Positions 44,632 to 53,437 of a DNA stretch of 64,000 nt are shown piece after piece. The number at the start of each line of letters is the position of its first letter. Position 1 is the first letter of the stretch. Below the pieces are notes generated by a model. It saw nothing but the letters and a program-made list of their open reading frames with translations. It was not told the origin of the DNA and made no database searches. A program made the translations under genes and the position numbers. The stretch comes from Niastella soli (GTDB lineage Bacteria; Bacteroidota; Bacteroidia; Chitinophagales; Chitinophagaceae): positions 248,001 through 312,000 of the forward strand of contig NZ_JAGHKO010000024.1 of assembly GCF_017742245.1 (NCBI RefSeq), given 5' to 3'.

Positions 44632-45495
44632 TTATTCTTTTACACGTACGGTGAAGATGCCATTATTGCCCGATCTGTTATCGGCCAACAGGTATAATTT
44701 CACCCGACGGGATTTATCGGTACGAATACAGACCGACTGCATATTGTAACCGGTAAAACCATTATCTGCTTCATTCAAATGAAACAGGGAGTTTACCTTC
44801 ATTTTCTTGCGCACCACTTTGCGGGAGGCATTTTCAATAACAGCCAGGTAGCTATCGCCCATGGTCTTGTGGTCTTTGTCAGCACTTTCAGAAAGCAAGC
44901 TAACTACCAGCCAATCGTTCTTATACGAATAGGCGAGGCCAGATAATCCAACAACCTGTTTGGGTGTTTGTGGCAGATCAAAACTTACGGTAGTGATCTC
45001 TGCATTGGCCTGGTTCTTCCAGAAATCAACATCCGTAACAATGATGTGTTTTTCAGGGGCCGTTTTATGGTCGCGGTTACACAAAATAAGTTTACCCAGC
45101 ACAATGGCTGCTGATTCAATATTGATAACTCCTACGGTTTCTTTCAACCGGTTATAGAAAACGGAAATATCAAATTCTTCTTTGGTAAAATCATCCAGGT
45201 TAACCAGGATAGCCTTGTGGTGTTTGTCTTTAATATCGAAACCCATTACCAATAAGCGGGGAATGCTATTCACCACTATAATGGTAGTCGCTTCGAAATC
45301 GGATTTTGACCCAGGCAGGATCTTGGGATCATCGTACCCTAGTAATTGATGTTTTGCCTGTACCTGCCACTTTTTGAGGGCAACCAGGTCACTGGCATCA
45401 TCATCAACCAGGTATAGGGTGTCATTAAAAAATTCAACATTCGAGCCAACGGGAAAATCCGGAACATCTCTATAGTCGAGCAATTTGAGTTTCAT
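44632..45495 (-). CDS. Hypothetical cytoplasmic protein, propeller-like
   Basis: 287 residues, no signal peptide. 'GSNVEFFNDTLYLVDDDASD', 'LGYDDPKILPGSKSDFEATT', 'SGLAYSYKNDWLVVSLLSES' and 'GYNMQSVCIRTDKSRRVKLY' suggest repeated four-strand blades. Similar hypothetical proteins occur in Bacteroidota, but I do not know a function. It starts 35 nt after the purE stop and may be co-transcribed with it. Confidence 0.65.
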   Translation of the reverse strand: MKLKLLDYRDVPDFPVGSNVEFFNDTLYLVDDDASDLVALKKWQVQAKHQLLGYDDPKILPGSKSDFEATTIIVVNSIPRLLVMGFDIKDKHHKAILVNLDDFTKEEFDISVFYNRLKETVGVINIESAAIVLGKLILCNRDHKTAPEKHIIVTDVDFWKNQANAEITTVSFDLPQTPKQVVGLSGLAYSYKNDWLVVSLLSESADKDHKTMGDSYLAVIENASRKVVRKKMKVNSLFHLNEADNGFTGYNMQSVCIRTDKSRRVKLYLLADNRSGNNGIFTVRVKE

Positions 45496-45530
45496 ACCGC
45501 GCGCAAATTACAAGGATGAAATATATTTGC

Positions 45531-46043
45531 CTAATCAAATTTGTTTTCCCACCCTTGTTTTTTAAGATTTTCGACCTTTACCAATACCTCTTCTTCCAAT
45601 TTCTTCTTGTAGACAGCTACCTGATCCCCAATATGTTCATCAAATGAACCAATAATGGAGGCCGCCAGGATACCGGCATTTTTAGCCGCATTCAGCGCTA
45701 CAGTAGCAACTGGTATGCCATTGGGCATTTGTAGAATTGACAATACAGAATCCCAGCCATCTATTGAATTGGAAGACTTAATAGGCACCCCGATCACTGG
45801 CAATGGCGTAAGGGAAGCTACCATACCAGGCAAATGGGCCGCGCCGCCGGCCCCGGCAATAATCACTTTCAGCCCCCGTTCGCGGGCTTTTGTGGCATAT
45901 TCCACCATCCGCATAGGCGTACGATGCGCGCTTACCACTGTTAATTCAAATGCAATACCCAAACTTTTTAAAACCTCAGCCGCTGCTTGCATAACAGGCA
46001 GGTCGCTATCGCTGCCCATAATAATCCCAACCTTTACATCCAT
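45531..46043 (-). CDS. purE: N5-carboxyaminoimidazole ribonucleotide mutase
   Basis: 170 residues, class I PurE. Converts N5-CAIR to CAIR in purine synthesis. '[20 protein letters not shown]', '[11 protein letters not shown]' (phosphate/CAIR binding with the conserved His) and '[20 protein letters not shown]'. Works with PurK, which is encoded 5.9 kb upstream on the same strand with the efflux operon between. PurE can run only in the PurK-dependent pathway when of class I. Confidence 0.96.
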   Translation of the reverse strand: MDVKVGIIMGSDSDLPVMQAAAEVLKSLGIAFELTVVSAHRTPMRMVEYATKARERGLKVIIAGAGGAAHLPGMVASLTPLPVIGVPIKSSNSIDGWDSVLSILQMPNGIPVATVALNAAKNAGILAASIIGSFDEHIGDQVAVYKKKLEEEVLVKVENLKKQGWENKFD

Positions 46044-46111
46044 ATTAAGACTAAGTTATAGGCAAAGAAAAGAAAATATTTGCGCACCCGCAAAGGCTGG
46101 CAAGGGCCTGC

Positions 46112-47440
46112 CTATTTTAACAGGTCACCTTTTAACCGAAGGAGTTCCGTCTCGGCCATTTTGGTATTGTACTTGGCTGTGATCAGGCGAATATAAGCAT
46201 CCAGCTGGCTTTTTTGGGCTTCGCGTAACTCAAGAGAAGTAGTTACCCCTTGTTTTAAGCGTTGCAGGGCAATATTTACGTTCTCATCAGCCATTAAAAT
46301 GTTTTCATATTCTACATCGAGCAGTTTTTTTTGCAATTCGTAATCTTTAAAAGAATTGCTGATACCTACATCGATCAGCGAGTGTTGTTTTTCGTAATTC
46401 AGCTGCTGGTACTGTACATTCAACTGCGCCTGTTTAATAAGCCGGCGGGTATTAAAACCATTCAGAATGGGAACATTCAACCCGAACCCGTAATTAAATC
46501 CTCTGTTCTGGTTATAGAAGGGCTGGTTTTGGTTTACTACCACGCTGTTATTGGTTTTGGCAAAATTATAGGCTGAATTAAAGGATAGGGTAGGCCACAA
46601 TCCGGCTTTTTGTTCCTTTACACCAAGATTGGCCACATCGATGCTCTTTTTAGCCGCCAGTAACAAAGGATTACTTTCTTCAAACTTCTGGGCAAACTCA
46701 CCATATTGTAATGTCATATTAAGTGGAATAGTATCTTCCACCTCATATACGGAGCCTAGTTTAAAACCTATTAGCTGGTTCAACTGATCGCGCAACTGAG
46801 CCAGTATAGATTGTTGCGTGATCTGAATGGTCCTTTGTGCATTGAAGTCGACCTTGGCTTGCAGCAACTCGGGTTTGCTGCCAAGTCCTACAGATAATTT
46901 TTTATCGGCCAGTTGAACTCGTTCTATATAAACGGTATCCTGATTTTCAAGCGCTCTTAAAAATTCTTTCTGGCGAACAATGCCATAATAACTATTGATA
47001 ACCGCGGCCACGCTGTTTATAACCTGCGTTTTCAGGTTAAGGGCACCCAGGGCTTCCTGCTCCATCAATCTTTCACGGGTCGCAAACATCTTTAACCCAT
47101 CGAAAAGAGTCCAGTTAAGGCTTACACCATAGTTTAAATTACTGGTACGTACCCCATTACGGCTCACCAAACTATCTTTTCCACTAGTCCGGCTGGCGAA
47201 TTTCAACTGTTGATTATTGGTATTCCAAACTGCAGCAGCCGTTCCATTCAACTGTGGCATAAAGGCACCGAATGAATAATACCGGTCCAATGCATAAGAA
47301 GTAGAATCATTACGGCTCAATAAGATATCGTAATTATTTTTCAAGGCCGCCGTGATGGCATCCTGTAAGGTTAGCTGTTGTTGTGCGTTAACGAGTACGG
47401 AACTAAGCAACCCGATAACTAATATTGAAACATATTTCAT
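46112..47440 (-). CDS. TolC-family outer-membrane efflux protein
   Basis: 442 residues. Signal peptide (1-19, ends 'LVNAQ'). Two OEP repeats: 'LTLQDAITAALKNNYDILLS' at the start of the first; the second has 'LGVKEQKAGLWPTLSFNSAY' and ends 'LELREAQKSQLDAYIRLITA', with long periplasmic helices between. Forms the outer-membrane duct for the RND pump upstream. Last gene of the operon adaptor-pump-duct. Confidence 0.92.
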   Translation of the reverse strand: MKYVSILVIGLLSSVLVNAQQQLTLQDAITAALKNNYDILLSRNDSTSYALDRYYSFGAFMPQLNGTAAAVWNTNNQQLKFASRTSGKDSLVSRNGVRTSNLNYGVSLNWTLFDGLKMFATRERLMEQEALGALNLKTQVINSVAAVINSYYGIVRQKEFLRALENQDTVYIERVQLADKKLSVGLGSKPELLQAKVDFNAQRTIQITQQSILAQLRDQLNQLIGFKLGSVYEVEDTIPLNMTLQYGEFAQKFEESNPLLLAAKKSIDVANLGVKEQKAGLWPTLSFNSAYNFAKTNNSVVVNQNQPFYNQNRGFNYGFGLNVPILNGFNTRRLIKQAQLNVQYQQLNYEKQHSLIDVGISNSFKDYELQKKLLDVEYENILMADENVNIALQRLKQGVTTSLELREAQKSQLDAYIRLITAKYNTKMAETELLRLKGDLLK

Positions 47441-47476
47441 ATTCTGAAGAAACTGTTTGTTATACTTGAAATGGTA

Positions 47477-47520
47477 CAGGTTCCAGGTTGTCCCGACTGG
47501 TCGGGATAACTTGAAACCTG
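47477..47520. repeat. Palindromic hairpin with tcccgac core between pump and TolC genes
   Basis: Inner arms gttgtcccgac / gtcgggataac (one G-U) with a 2-nt loop; outer arms caggtt / aacctg. One of three GTCGG-type hairpins in this operon (see also 50656-50678 and 51778-51794). Confidence 0.7.
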
Positions 47521-47531
47521 TAACCTGTATT

Positions 47532-50500
47532 TTACGCTCTGTGTCCTTCTTTATCTTCCATCAACTCCATTTCGCTTTTGTGTTTTTTGCGACTAAGGAT
47601 TGAATAAATGGCTGGTATCACATACAAGGTCAATATCAGGGAGAACATGATACCACCTACGATCACAATACCCAATGGTATGCGGCTTGTGGAGGCAGCA
47701 CCGAGCGATAACGCCAATGGTAATGCACCCAGGGCCATGGCCAGGCTCGTCATCAATATCGGGCGTAAACGGGCGCTCGCCGCTTCAATTACCGCATCCC
47801 GTTTAGACAAACCAGCCAGTTGTTTCTGGTTGGCAAATTCTACTATCAGGATACCGTTTTTAGTCACGAGACCAACCAGCATAATCATGCCAATTTGTGA
47901 AAAAATGTTCAGGGTTTGGTCAAACAGCCACAGGCTTAACAGGGCACCGGCAAAGGCCATTGGCACCGTGATCATGATCACAATGGGATCAATAAAGCTC
48001 TCAAACTGGGCTGCCAGTACCAGGAATATCAGACCCAATGCCAGGAACAGGGCAAAGGAAGTATTACCGGAGCTCTCCGCAAAGTCGCGGCTGGGTCCCG
48101 AAAGCGAGGTCGCAAAGGATTCATCCAGCAATTTTTTAGCAATGCCCTGCATTACCTGAATACCTTCACCCAGGGTATGCCCCGGCGCTACACCCGCTGA
48201 AACGGTGGCCGATTTATACCGGTTAAAGTGATATAGGGTAGGGGGCGTAGTTTGCTCGCGCATGGTAACCAGGTTATCCAATGAAATGATCTCATTGCGG
48301 TTATTGCGCACATAAATATTCTTCAGATCGGTGGGGTCGTCCCGGTCACTCCGCGCTACCTGGCCAATTACGGAATATTGTTTTCCGGTACGGTAAAAAT
48401 AACCCATCTGCAGGTTACTCAGGGCCAGTTGCAGGGTTTGCGATACATCGGAAACACTTACCCCCAGCTGACTGGCTTTTATTCGATCAACTTCAATATT
48501 AACCTCGGGCTTATTGAATTTCAGGTCCACATCCACACCCTGGAAAACCGGGCTCTTATTTGCCTCTTCCAGGAATTTGGGCAGCACCGTGGCTATTTTA
48601 TCGAAATCATTGTTTTGAATAACGAACTGTACAGGCAAACCTGACCGGCGATTTACCGAAATGGTTTGTTCCTGAATGGCAAAGGCCTTACCATCGGAGA
48701 ATTTGCCCAGGTTCCGGTTTATAATGTCAACGATCTGTTGTTGTGAACGGGTACGTTCCTCCGGGTCATTCAACGTGGTACGCACCATACCGGTATTGGT
48801 AGCACCGGAACCACTAAAACCAGGGGCCACAATGCTAAGAACAGTTTTGGATTCAGGTACTGAATCCATTACCAGTTGGGCCAGCCGGTCAATGTAAGTA
48901 TCCATGTAATCATAGGCAGTACCTTCGGGGGCCGTAACCTGTAAACGGAACTGGCTGCGGTCTTCCATAGGGGCCAGTTCTGACTGTATATTGCCACCGA
49001 TAAAGTATATGATACTTCCGCAAGCCAAAACAATTAACCAGGCAATCCGACGTACGCGCATAAACCGCTTCAGCGAATTGTGATAACCATTCTCCATCCA
49101 GCGGAAAAAAGGCTCCGTTTTATGATAGAACCAGCTGTGTTTATGCACATTGCGGGTCAGCTTCACGTTCAATACCGGCGTAAGGGTAAGTGATACCACG
49201 GCTGAGATCAATACCGCGCCAGCTACGACAATACCAAACTCGCGGAACAGGCGGCCTACAAAGCCCTGTAAGAAGATGATGGGTAAAAAGATAATGGCCA
49301 GCGTTATGGAGGTGGCTATAACCGCAAAGTAAATTTCCTTTGAACCTTCACGGGCTGCCTGGTATTTGTTCATCCCTTCCTCCATCTTTTTAAAGATGTT
49401 TTCGGTAACTACAATACCATCATCCACCACCAGACCGGTTGCCAGTACAATACCCAGCAAAGACAATACATTGACGGTAAAGCCGCTGATGTACATAATG
49501 AAGAAGGCGCCGATCAGGGAAACCGGGATATCGATCAATGGCCTAAAGGCGATCAGCCAGCTGCGGAAGAACAGGTAAATGATCAAAACCACCAGGATCA
49601 GTGATACGATCAGGGTTTCTTCTACCTCCGAAATAGAACGCTTGATGAATTTGGTTTGATCGAGTGCAATACCCAGCTTGATATCGTTGGGCATTTCCTT
49701 TTCCAGCTGAGCAAGCCGTTTATAAAACTCGTTTGAGATGGCTACATAGTTGGAACCGGGCTGGGGTACCAGCGCCAGCGCGATCATGGGAATCCGGCTT
49801 TCCTTCAGAATGGTTTCTTCATTCTCGGGGCCCAATACCGCTTCCGCCACATCCCTTAGCCGGATGTCGCTGCCATTCACATTCTTTACAATCACATTAT
49901 TGAAGTCTTCCTCCGTTGTTAAACGGCCGAAAGTGCGAACGGTCAATTCCGTTTTATTTCCGGAGATCTTACCAGAGGGTAACTCCACATTCTCTCTGGA
50001 TATGGCTGACTGAACATCGCCGGGTGTTAATCCATAAGCGCTCAGTTTGGCGGGGTTGAACCAGATACGCATGGCGTATCTTTTTTCTCCCCAGATCTGA
50101 ATTGAACTTACCCCGGGAATGGTTTGCAACCTTTCAACCAGTACGTTATTCGCGTATTCTGTTATCTCCAGCTGGTTACGGGTATTACTTTGCACCGTCA
50201 TGGAAATGATGGCGTCTGAACTCGCATCGGCCTTTGATACTACAGGCGGAGCAGGGAGGTCAGTAGGTAAAGAACGGGTAGCCTGGGATACTTTATCACG
50301 CACGTCATTGGCGGCAGCTTCCAGGTCAATACTCAGGTCAAACTCCACGTTAATGCTGCTTACCCCCTGACTATTGGTTGAAGTAATATTTCTAACACCC
50401 GCAATACCATTGATTGATTTTTCGAGTGGTTCTGTGATCTGTGATTCTATAATGTCTGCATTGGCGCCAGGATAACTCGTGCGCACACTTACGTTGGGCG

Positions 50501-50624
50501 GATCGATGGCGGGATAATCACGAACGCCCAGGAAAGTAAAACCGATCACCCCGAACAGCACGATCAGGATGTTCAGTACCGTTGCCAATACCGGTCGCCG
50601 CAAACTCAGTTCCGAGATATTCAT
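47532..50624 (-). CDS. RND efflux pump, HAE1 family permease
   Basis: 1030 residues, typical of an AcrB-type pump. 'NISELSLRRPVLATVLNILI' is TM1; two large periplasmic loops; 'GLVVDDGIVVTENIFKKMEE' in TM4 holds the Asp pair of the proton relay; 'FALFLALGLIFLVLAAQFES' begins the second TM block. 'VRDYPAIDPPNVSVRTSYPG' marks it as a hydrophobe/amphiphile pump rather than a metal (CusA) pump. The short C-terminus ends in 'DKEGHRA'. Substrate unknown. Confidence 0.95.
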   Translation of the reverse strand: MNISELSLRRPVLATVLNILIVLFGVIGFTFLGVRDYPAIDPPNVSVRTSYPGANADIIESQITEPLEKSINGIAGVRNITSTNSQGVSSINVEFDLSIDLEAAANDVRDKVSQATRSLPTDLPAPPVVSKADASSDAIISMTVQSNTRNQLEITEYANNVLVERLQTIPGVSSIQIWGEKRYAMRIWFNPAKLSAYGLTPGDVQSAISRENVELPSGKISGNKTELTVRTFGRLTTEEDFNNVIVKNVNGSDIRLRDVAEAVLGPENEETILKESRIPMIALALVPQPGSNYVAISNEFYKRLAQLEKEMPNDIKLGIALDQTKFIKRSISEVEETLIVSLILVVLIIYLFFRSWLIAFRPLIDIPVSLIGAFFIMYISGFTVNVLSLLGIVLATGLVVDDGIVVTENIFKKMEEGMNKYQAAREGSKEIYFAVIATSITLAIIFLPIIFLQGFVGRLFREFGIVVAGAVLISAVVSLTLTPVLNVKLTRNVHKHSWFYHKTEPFFRWMENGYHNSLKRFMRVRRIAWLIVLACGSIIYFIGGNIQSELAPMEDRSQFRLQVTAPEGTAYDYMDTYIDRLAQLVMDSVPESKTVLSIVAPGFSGSGATNTGMVRTTLNDPEERTRSQQQIVDIINRNLGKFSDGKAFAIQEQTISVNRRSGLPVQFVIQNNDFDKIATVLPKFLEEANKSPVFQGVDVDLKFNKPEVNIEVDRIKASQLGVSVSDVSQTLQLALSNLQMGYFYRTGKQYSVIGQVARSDRDDPTDLKNIYVRNNRNEIISLDNLVTMREQTTPPTLYHFNRYKSATVSAGVAPGHTLGEGIQVMQGIAKKLLDESFATSLSGPSRDFAESSGNTSFALFLALGLIFLVLAAQFESFIDPIVIMITVPMAFAGALLSLWLFDQTLNIFSQIGMIMLVGLVTKNGILIVEFANQKQLAGLSKRDAVIEAASARLRPILMTSLAMALGALPLALSLGAASTSRIPLGIVIVGGIMFSLILTLYVIPAIYSILSRKKHKSEMELMEDKEGHRA

Positions 50625-50655
50625 CTGAAATTTTATATTTTATATTGGCCAGATG

Positions 50656-50678
50656 CCCGACCGGATAACCCGGTCGGA
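50656..50678. repeat. Hairpin with ccgaccgg core between adaptor and pump genes
   Basis: Perfect 8-bp arms ccgaccgg / ccggtcgg with 5-nt loop in the 66-nt gap between adaptor and pump genes. Confidence 0.65.
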
Positions 50679-50690
50679 CTGGGAATTCGC

Positions 50691-51752
50691 TTATTGTACT
50701 TTAACTAATTTGATTTTACTTTCAGGACGGATGGCCAGTAAGCCAGTAGTTATTACAGTATCGCCTTCCTTAACGCCATCTAACACCTGCACATACGATG
50801 AATCGCGGATACCGGTGGAAACCACCTGGAAATTGGGTTTACCATCTTTATAAACGATCACGCTTTTATTACGGGCCTGTGGTATAACTGCCTGTGAAGG
50901 AACGATCAGGGAGTGGTCGTTCTTTCCTAATTGTAATGCTACTTTGGCAAATGCACCTGGTACTAACAACTGGTGTATGCCCTGTACAACCGCCCTTATT
51001 TTCAGGGTACGGGTAGTGGCTTCAATATTCGATTCGGTAGCCAGCACAGCCGCATTGAACTTTTGATCAGTTCCTGCTATAGTAAAGCTCACCTTACGAC
51101 CTTTATGCATGGTTTCACTGTATTTTTCGGGTACAGTGAATTCCAGTTTCAATTGACTAACCTGGCTGATTGTAGTAACAAGGGTAGTAGGACTGATATA
51201 CGCGCCAGTACTGATATTCCTTAAACCAATTCGACCGGTAAAAGGCGCTCTGATCTCTGTTTTACTGATGTTTACGTGAATAAGGTCGATATCAGCTTTA
51301 AGGTTGCTTACCTGTAATTCACTCAGATCATATTCCTGCTGGCTGATACCATTGATCGTCAACAATTCCTTCTGGCGTTCAGCGGTTTTTTGAGCAATCT
51401 GTAATTGCACCTGCAGTTTCTTTAATTGAGCCTGCAGATCGCCATCAAACAACTTTATAAGAAGGGCACCTTTTTGCACAAAACTGCCTTCCGGAATATT
51501 TAATGCAACTACACGGCCAGAAATTTCAGGGCGGATCTCTGTTACTTCAAAGGGCAACAGGGTACCGGGAATTTCAAGGTTTTCGCTAAGGGCTTTTGAT
51601 CTAACAATAAATGCTTCAGCCTGTATAGGGCGATTGCCACTACCGGCACGGCCGCCGCTGGCTTTAGGGGAATCATCTTTTTTCTCGCTTTTACAGGAAA
51701 TAAAAATGAAGGATAGAATAAATCCAATTACAATCCGGCTGTTACGGTTCAT
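50691..51752 (-). CDS. RND efflux periplasmic adaptor (membrane-fusion lipoprotein)
   Basis: 353 residues from ATG 51752 (MNRNSRIVIGF); the longer frame up to 51866 runs through a repeat and lacks family support. Signal ends in lipobox 'SFIFISC'. Biotin-lipoyl half motifs 'EIRPEISGRVVALNIPEGSF' and 'IRAPFTGRIGLRNISTGAYI', a helical hairpin between them, then beta-barrel and 'VQVLDGVKEGDTVITTGLLA' at the end. Links the pump to TolC. First gene of the operon. Confidence 0.92.
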   Translation of the reverse strand: MNRNSRIVIGFILSFIFISCKSEKKDDSPKASGGRAGSGNRPIQAEAFIVRSKALSENLEIPGTLLPFEVTEIRPEISGRVVALNIPEGSFVQKGALLIKLFDGDLQAQLKKLQVQLQIAQKTAERQKELLTINGISQQEYDLSELQVSNLKADIDLIHVNISKTEIRAPFTGRIGLRNISTGAYISPTTLVTTISQVSQLKLEFTVPEKYSETMHKGRKVSFTIAGTDQKFNAAVLATESNIEATTRTLKIRAVVQGIHQLLVPGAFAKVALQLGKNDHSLIVPSQAVIPQARNKSVIVYKDGKPNFQVVSTGIRDSSYVQVLDGVKEGDTVITTGLLAIRPESKIKLVKVQ

Positions 51753-51777
51753 CTGAGTTTTTATAATTTTATATCTG

Positions 51778-51860
51778 GTCCCGACTAAGTCGGAATGAAA
51801 CGTGAAAGAGTTGCAATTCGTATTAACCGAATTTATATACAATCCTCTTTCATATTTCCA
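51778..51860. repeat. Upstream region of the efflux operon with tcccgac and ttcac repeats
   Basis: 'gtcccgactaagtcggaat' forms a hairpin (cccgact/agtcgg), followed by 'aaacgtgaaagag' and later 'catttcacggttt'. These repeat types also appear at 47477 and at 784, 12453 and 14405. Confidence 0.5.
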
Positions 51861-51976
51861 TTTCACGGTTTATCTCGATGTTTCGTCGGGATTTTACGCT
51901 AACATATCGCCCGCAAAATTAATCTTTTAGCTAAGCATGTATATTAAAAAGAGATGAACGGCAGGCAGAACGGGGC

Positions 51977-53098
51977 TTAACTAACTACTTTTAATATGTT
52001 TTTAATCCTGTTCGCTTTATACGTCAAATCCTGTTTGTCCTTACTGACGATAGTTACATGTCCCATCTTGCGGCCAGGCTTGGTTTGTTTTTTTCCATAC
52101 AGGTGAACAAATACATTGTCCATTGCCAGCACTTCTTCCAACCCCTGGTATTTGGCGGCTCCCTCAAAACCTTCAGCGCCCACCAGGTTTACAATGGCAG
52201 CTGGTAAAATAGCATCCGGATTGCCTAATGGATATTGTAACATAACCCGCCACAACATATCAAATTGCGAACTGTAATTGGCTTCTATAGTATGATGGCC
52301 ACTGTTATGAACACGGGGGGCAGTTTCATTAACAAATACATCGCCACCTTTATCAACAAATAATTCAACGGCAAAAATGCCAGGGCTTTTTAATCCTTTT
52401 ACTACAGCCAGCGCAATGGCTTCTATCTTCCATAATGTTCTTTCTGGCACTTCAGCCGGACTGATCTGGTAATCGAGCAGATTCAACCGGGGATCTACAA
52501 CCATATCAACCAGTGGATATAACACGTTCTCTCCTTTATCGTTTACTGCGATGATCACGGAGATCTCGCGATGAATGGTCACCATTTTTTCCAATACGGA
52601 AGGAGCGTCAAAACCTTTTTCCAGGTCGGCAGGTGTATTTAACAGTTGTACGCCACGGCCATCGTACCCGCCGACACCCACTTTATGTACAGCAGGTAAA
52701 AAACCGGCATTGGCCCTTAGTTCAGCGAGGTTTTGGGTAATTACAAAAGAAGAGGTTGGTATTTGTTGTTCTTTATAGAACTCTTTTTGAAGGATCTTAT
52801 TTTTAATTGTGCGAAGGGCTGAAGGTTTGGGATATACCCGTACGCCTTCCTGCTCCAGTTTTTCCAGCGCCTCATCATTCACCGACTCAATTTCAATGGT
52901 AATGGCATCCAGTCCTTTGCCAAAATTGTACACATCGTCAAAATTGCGAATATCGCCTTTTACAAAATGATGGCACAAATGAGCTGCCGGGCACTGGTCA
53001 TCGTTTTCAAGAACAAAGGTTTCAACAGGATAGTTGGCCGCGGCCTGTAAAAGCATTCTGCCTAGCTGTCCGCCACCAAGGATTCCAATTTTTTGCAT
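51977..53098 (-). CDS. purK: 5-(carboxyamino)imidazole ribonucleotide synthase
   Basis: 373 residues, ATP-grasp enzyme that makes N5-CAIR from AIR, bicarbonate and ATP. 'KIGILGGGQLGRMLLQAAAN' is the family start; 'VHKVGVGGYDGRGVQLL' (grasp loop), 'EISVIIAVNDKGENVLYPLV', 'GIFAVELFVDKGGDVFVNET', 'APRVHNSGHHTIEANYSSQF' follow. Partner of PurE at 45531. A -7 box lies 21 nt before the start. Confidence 0.96.
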   Translation of the reverse strand: MQKIGILGGGQLGRMLLQAAANYPVETFVLENDDQCPAAHLCHHFVKGDIRNFDDVYNFGKGLDAITIEIESVNDEALEKLEQEGVRVYPKPSALRTIKNKILQKEFYKEQQIPTSSFVITQNLAELRANAGFLPAVHKVGVGGYDGRGVQLLNTPADLEKGFDAPSVLEKMVTIHREISVIIAVNDKGENVLYPLVDMVVDPRLNLLDYQISPAEVPERTLWKIEAIALAVVKGLKSPGIFAVELFVDKGGDVFVNETAPRVHNSGHHTIEANYSSQFDMLWRVMLQYPLGNPDAILPAAIVNLVGAEGFEGAAKYQGLEEVLAMDNVFVHLYGKKQTKPGRKMGHVTIVSKDKQDLTYKANRIKNILKVVS

Positions 53099-53118
53099 GG
53101 TTAGTGTTTAGTTAAGCG

Positions 53119-53127
53119 GCAAAGATA
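53119..53127 (-). promoter_or_regulatory. -7 box of purK
   Basis: On the reverse strand TATCTTTGC, a full match, 20 nt before the purK ATG. A TTG lies slightly too far upstream (24 nt). Confidence 0.55.
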
Positions 53128-53234
53128 AGGAAGTCGGGGCCGGGATTTGGGCAAAAAACGGACCTCAGAATCCCCTAAAAAACCGCCCAAATAAACCAAT
53201 TATCCCCCTCAGTATCAATTATCAGCATTTTTTC

Positions 53235-53242
53235 TATCTTTG
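53235..53242 (+). promoter_or_regulatory. -7 box of the hppD leader
   Basis: TATCTTTG, about 190 nt before hppD and 9 nt before the ATG of a 30-codon ORF. No TTG at consensus spacing. Confidence 0.5.
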
Positions 53243-53251
53243 ATATATCGA

Positions 53252-53344
53252 ATGCAACCCGATTACCCACATAAGGTTTTTAACGACAAACGTATGGGCT
53301 ATTGCCTGCTGATGGAAGCATTGGCAATGGATAGCCATTTATAG
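53252..53344 (+). CDS. Candidate 30-codon leader ORF ahead of hppD (or a gene remnant)
   Basis: ATG 53252 to TAG 53344, encoding MQPDYPHKVFNDKRMGYCLL plus MEALAMDSHL. It starts directly after the -7 box. It contains two Tyr and one Phe codon, which is notable ahead of a tyrosine-breakdown gene, but too few for classical attenuation. After the TAG the same frame goes on for 17 sense codons (ISFPETLPAAANYFLID), so it may equally be the rest of a decayed gene. Confidence 0.35.
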   Translation: MQPDYPHKVFNDKRMGYCLLMEALAMDSHL

Positions 53345-53437
53345 ATCTCCTTCCCTGAAACGCTACCTGCTGCTGCCAATTATTTTTTAATTGACTGACT
53401 GTATTATTCCTGTAATACCAACATAAACTACATTATT

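Noticed and set aside
47608-48159. 183-codon ORF opposite the RND pump gene
   Set aside because: Antisense shadow of a well-conserved gene; no start region or motif of its own. The same applies to 45655-46182 opposite purE and 13832-14299 opposite vgrG.
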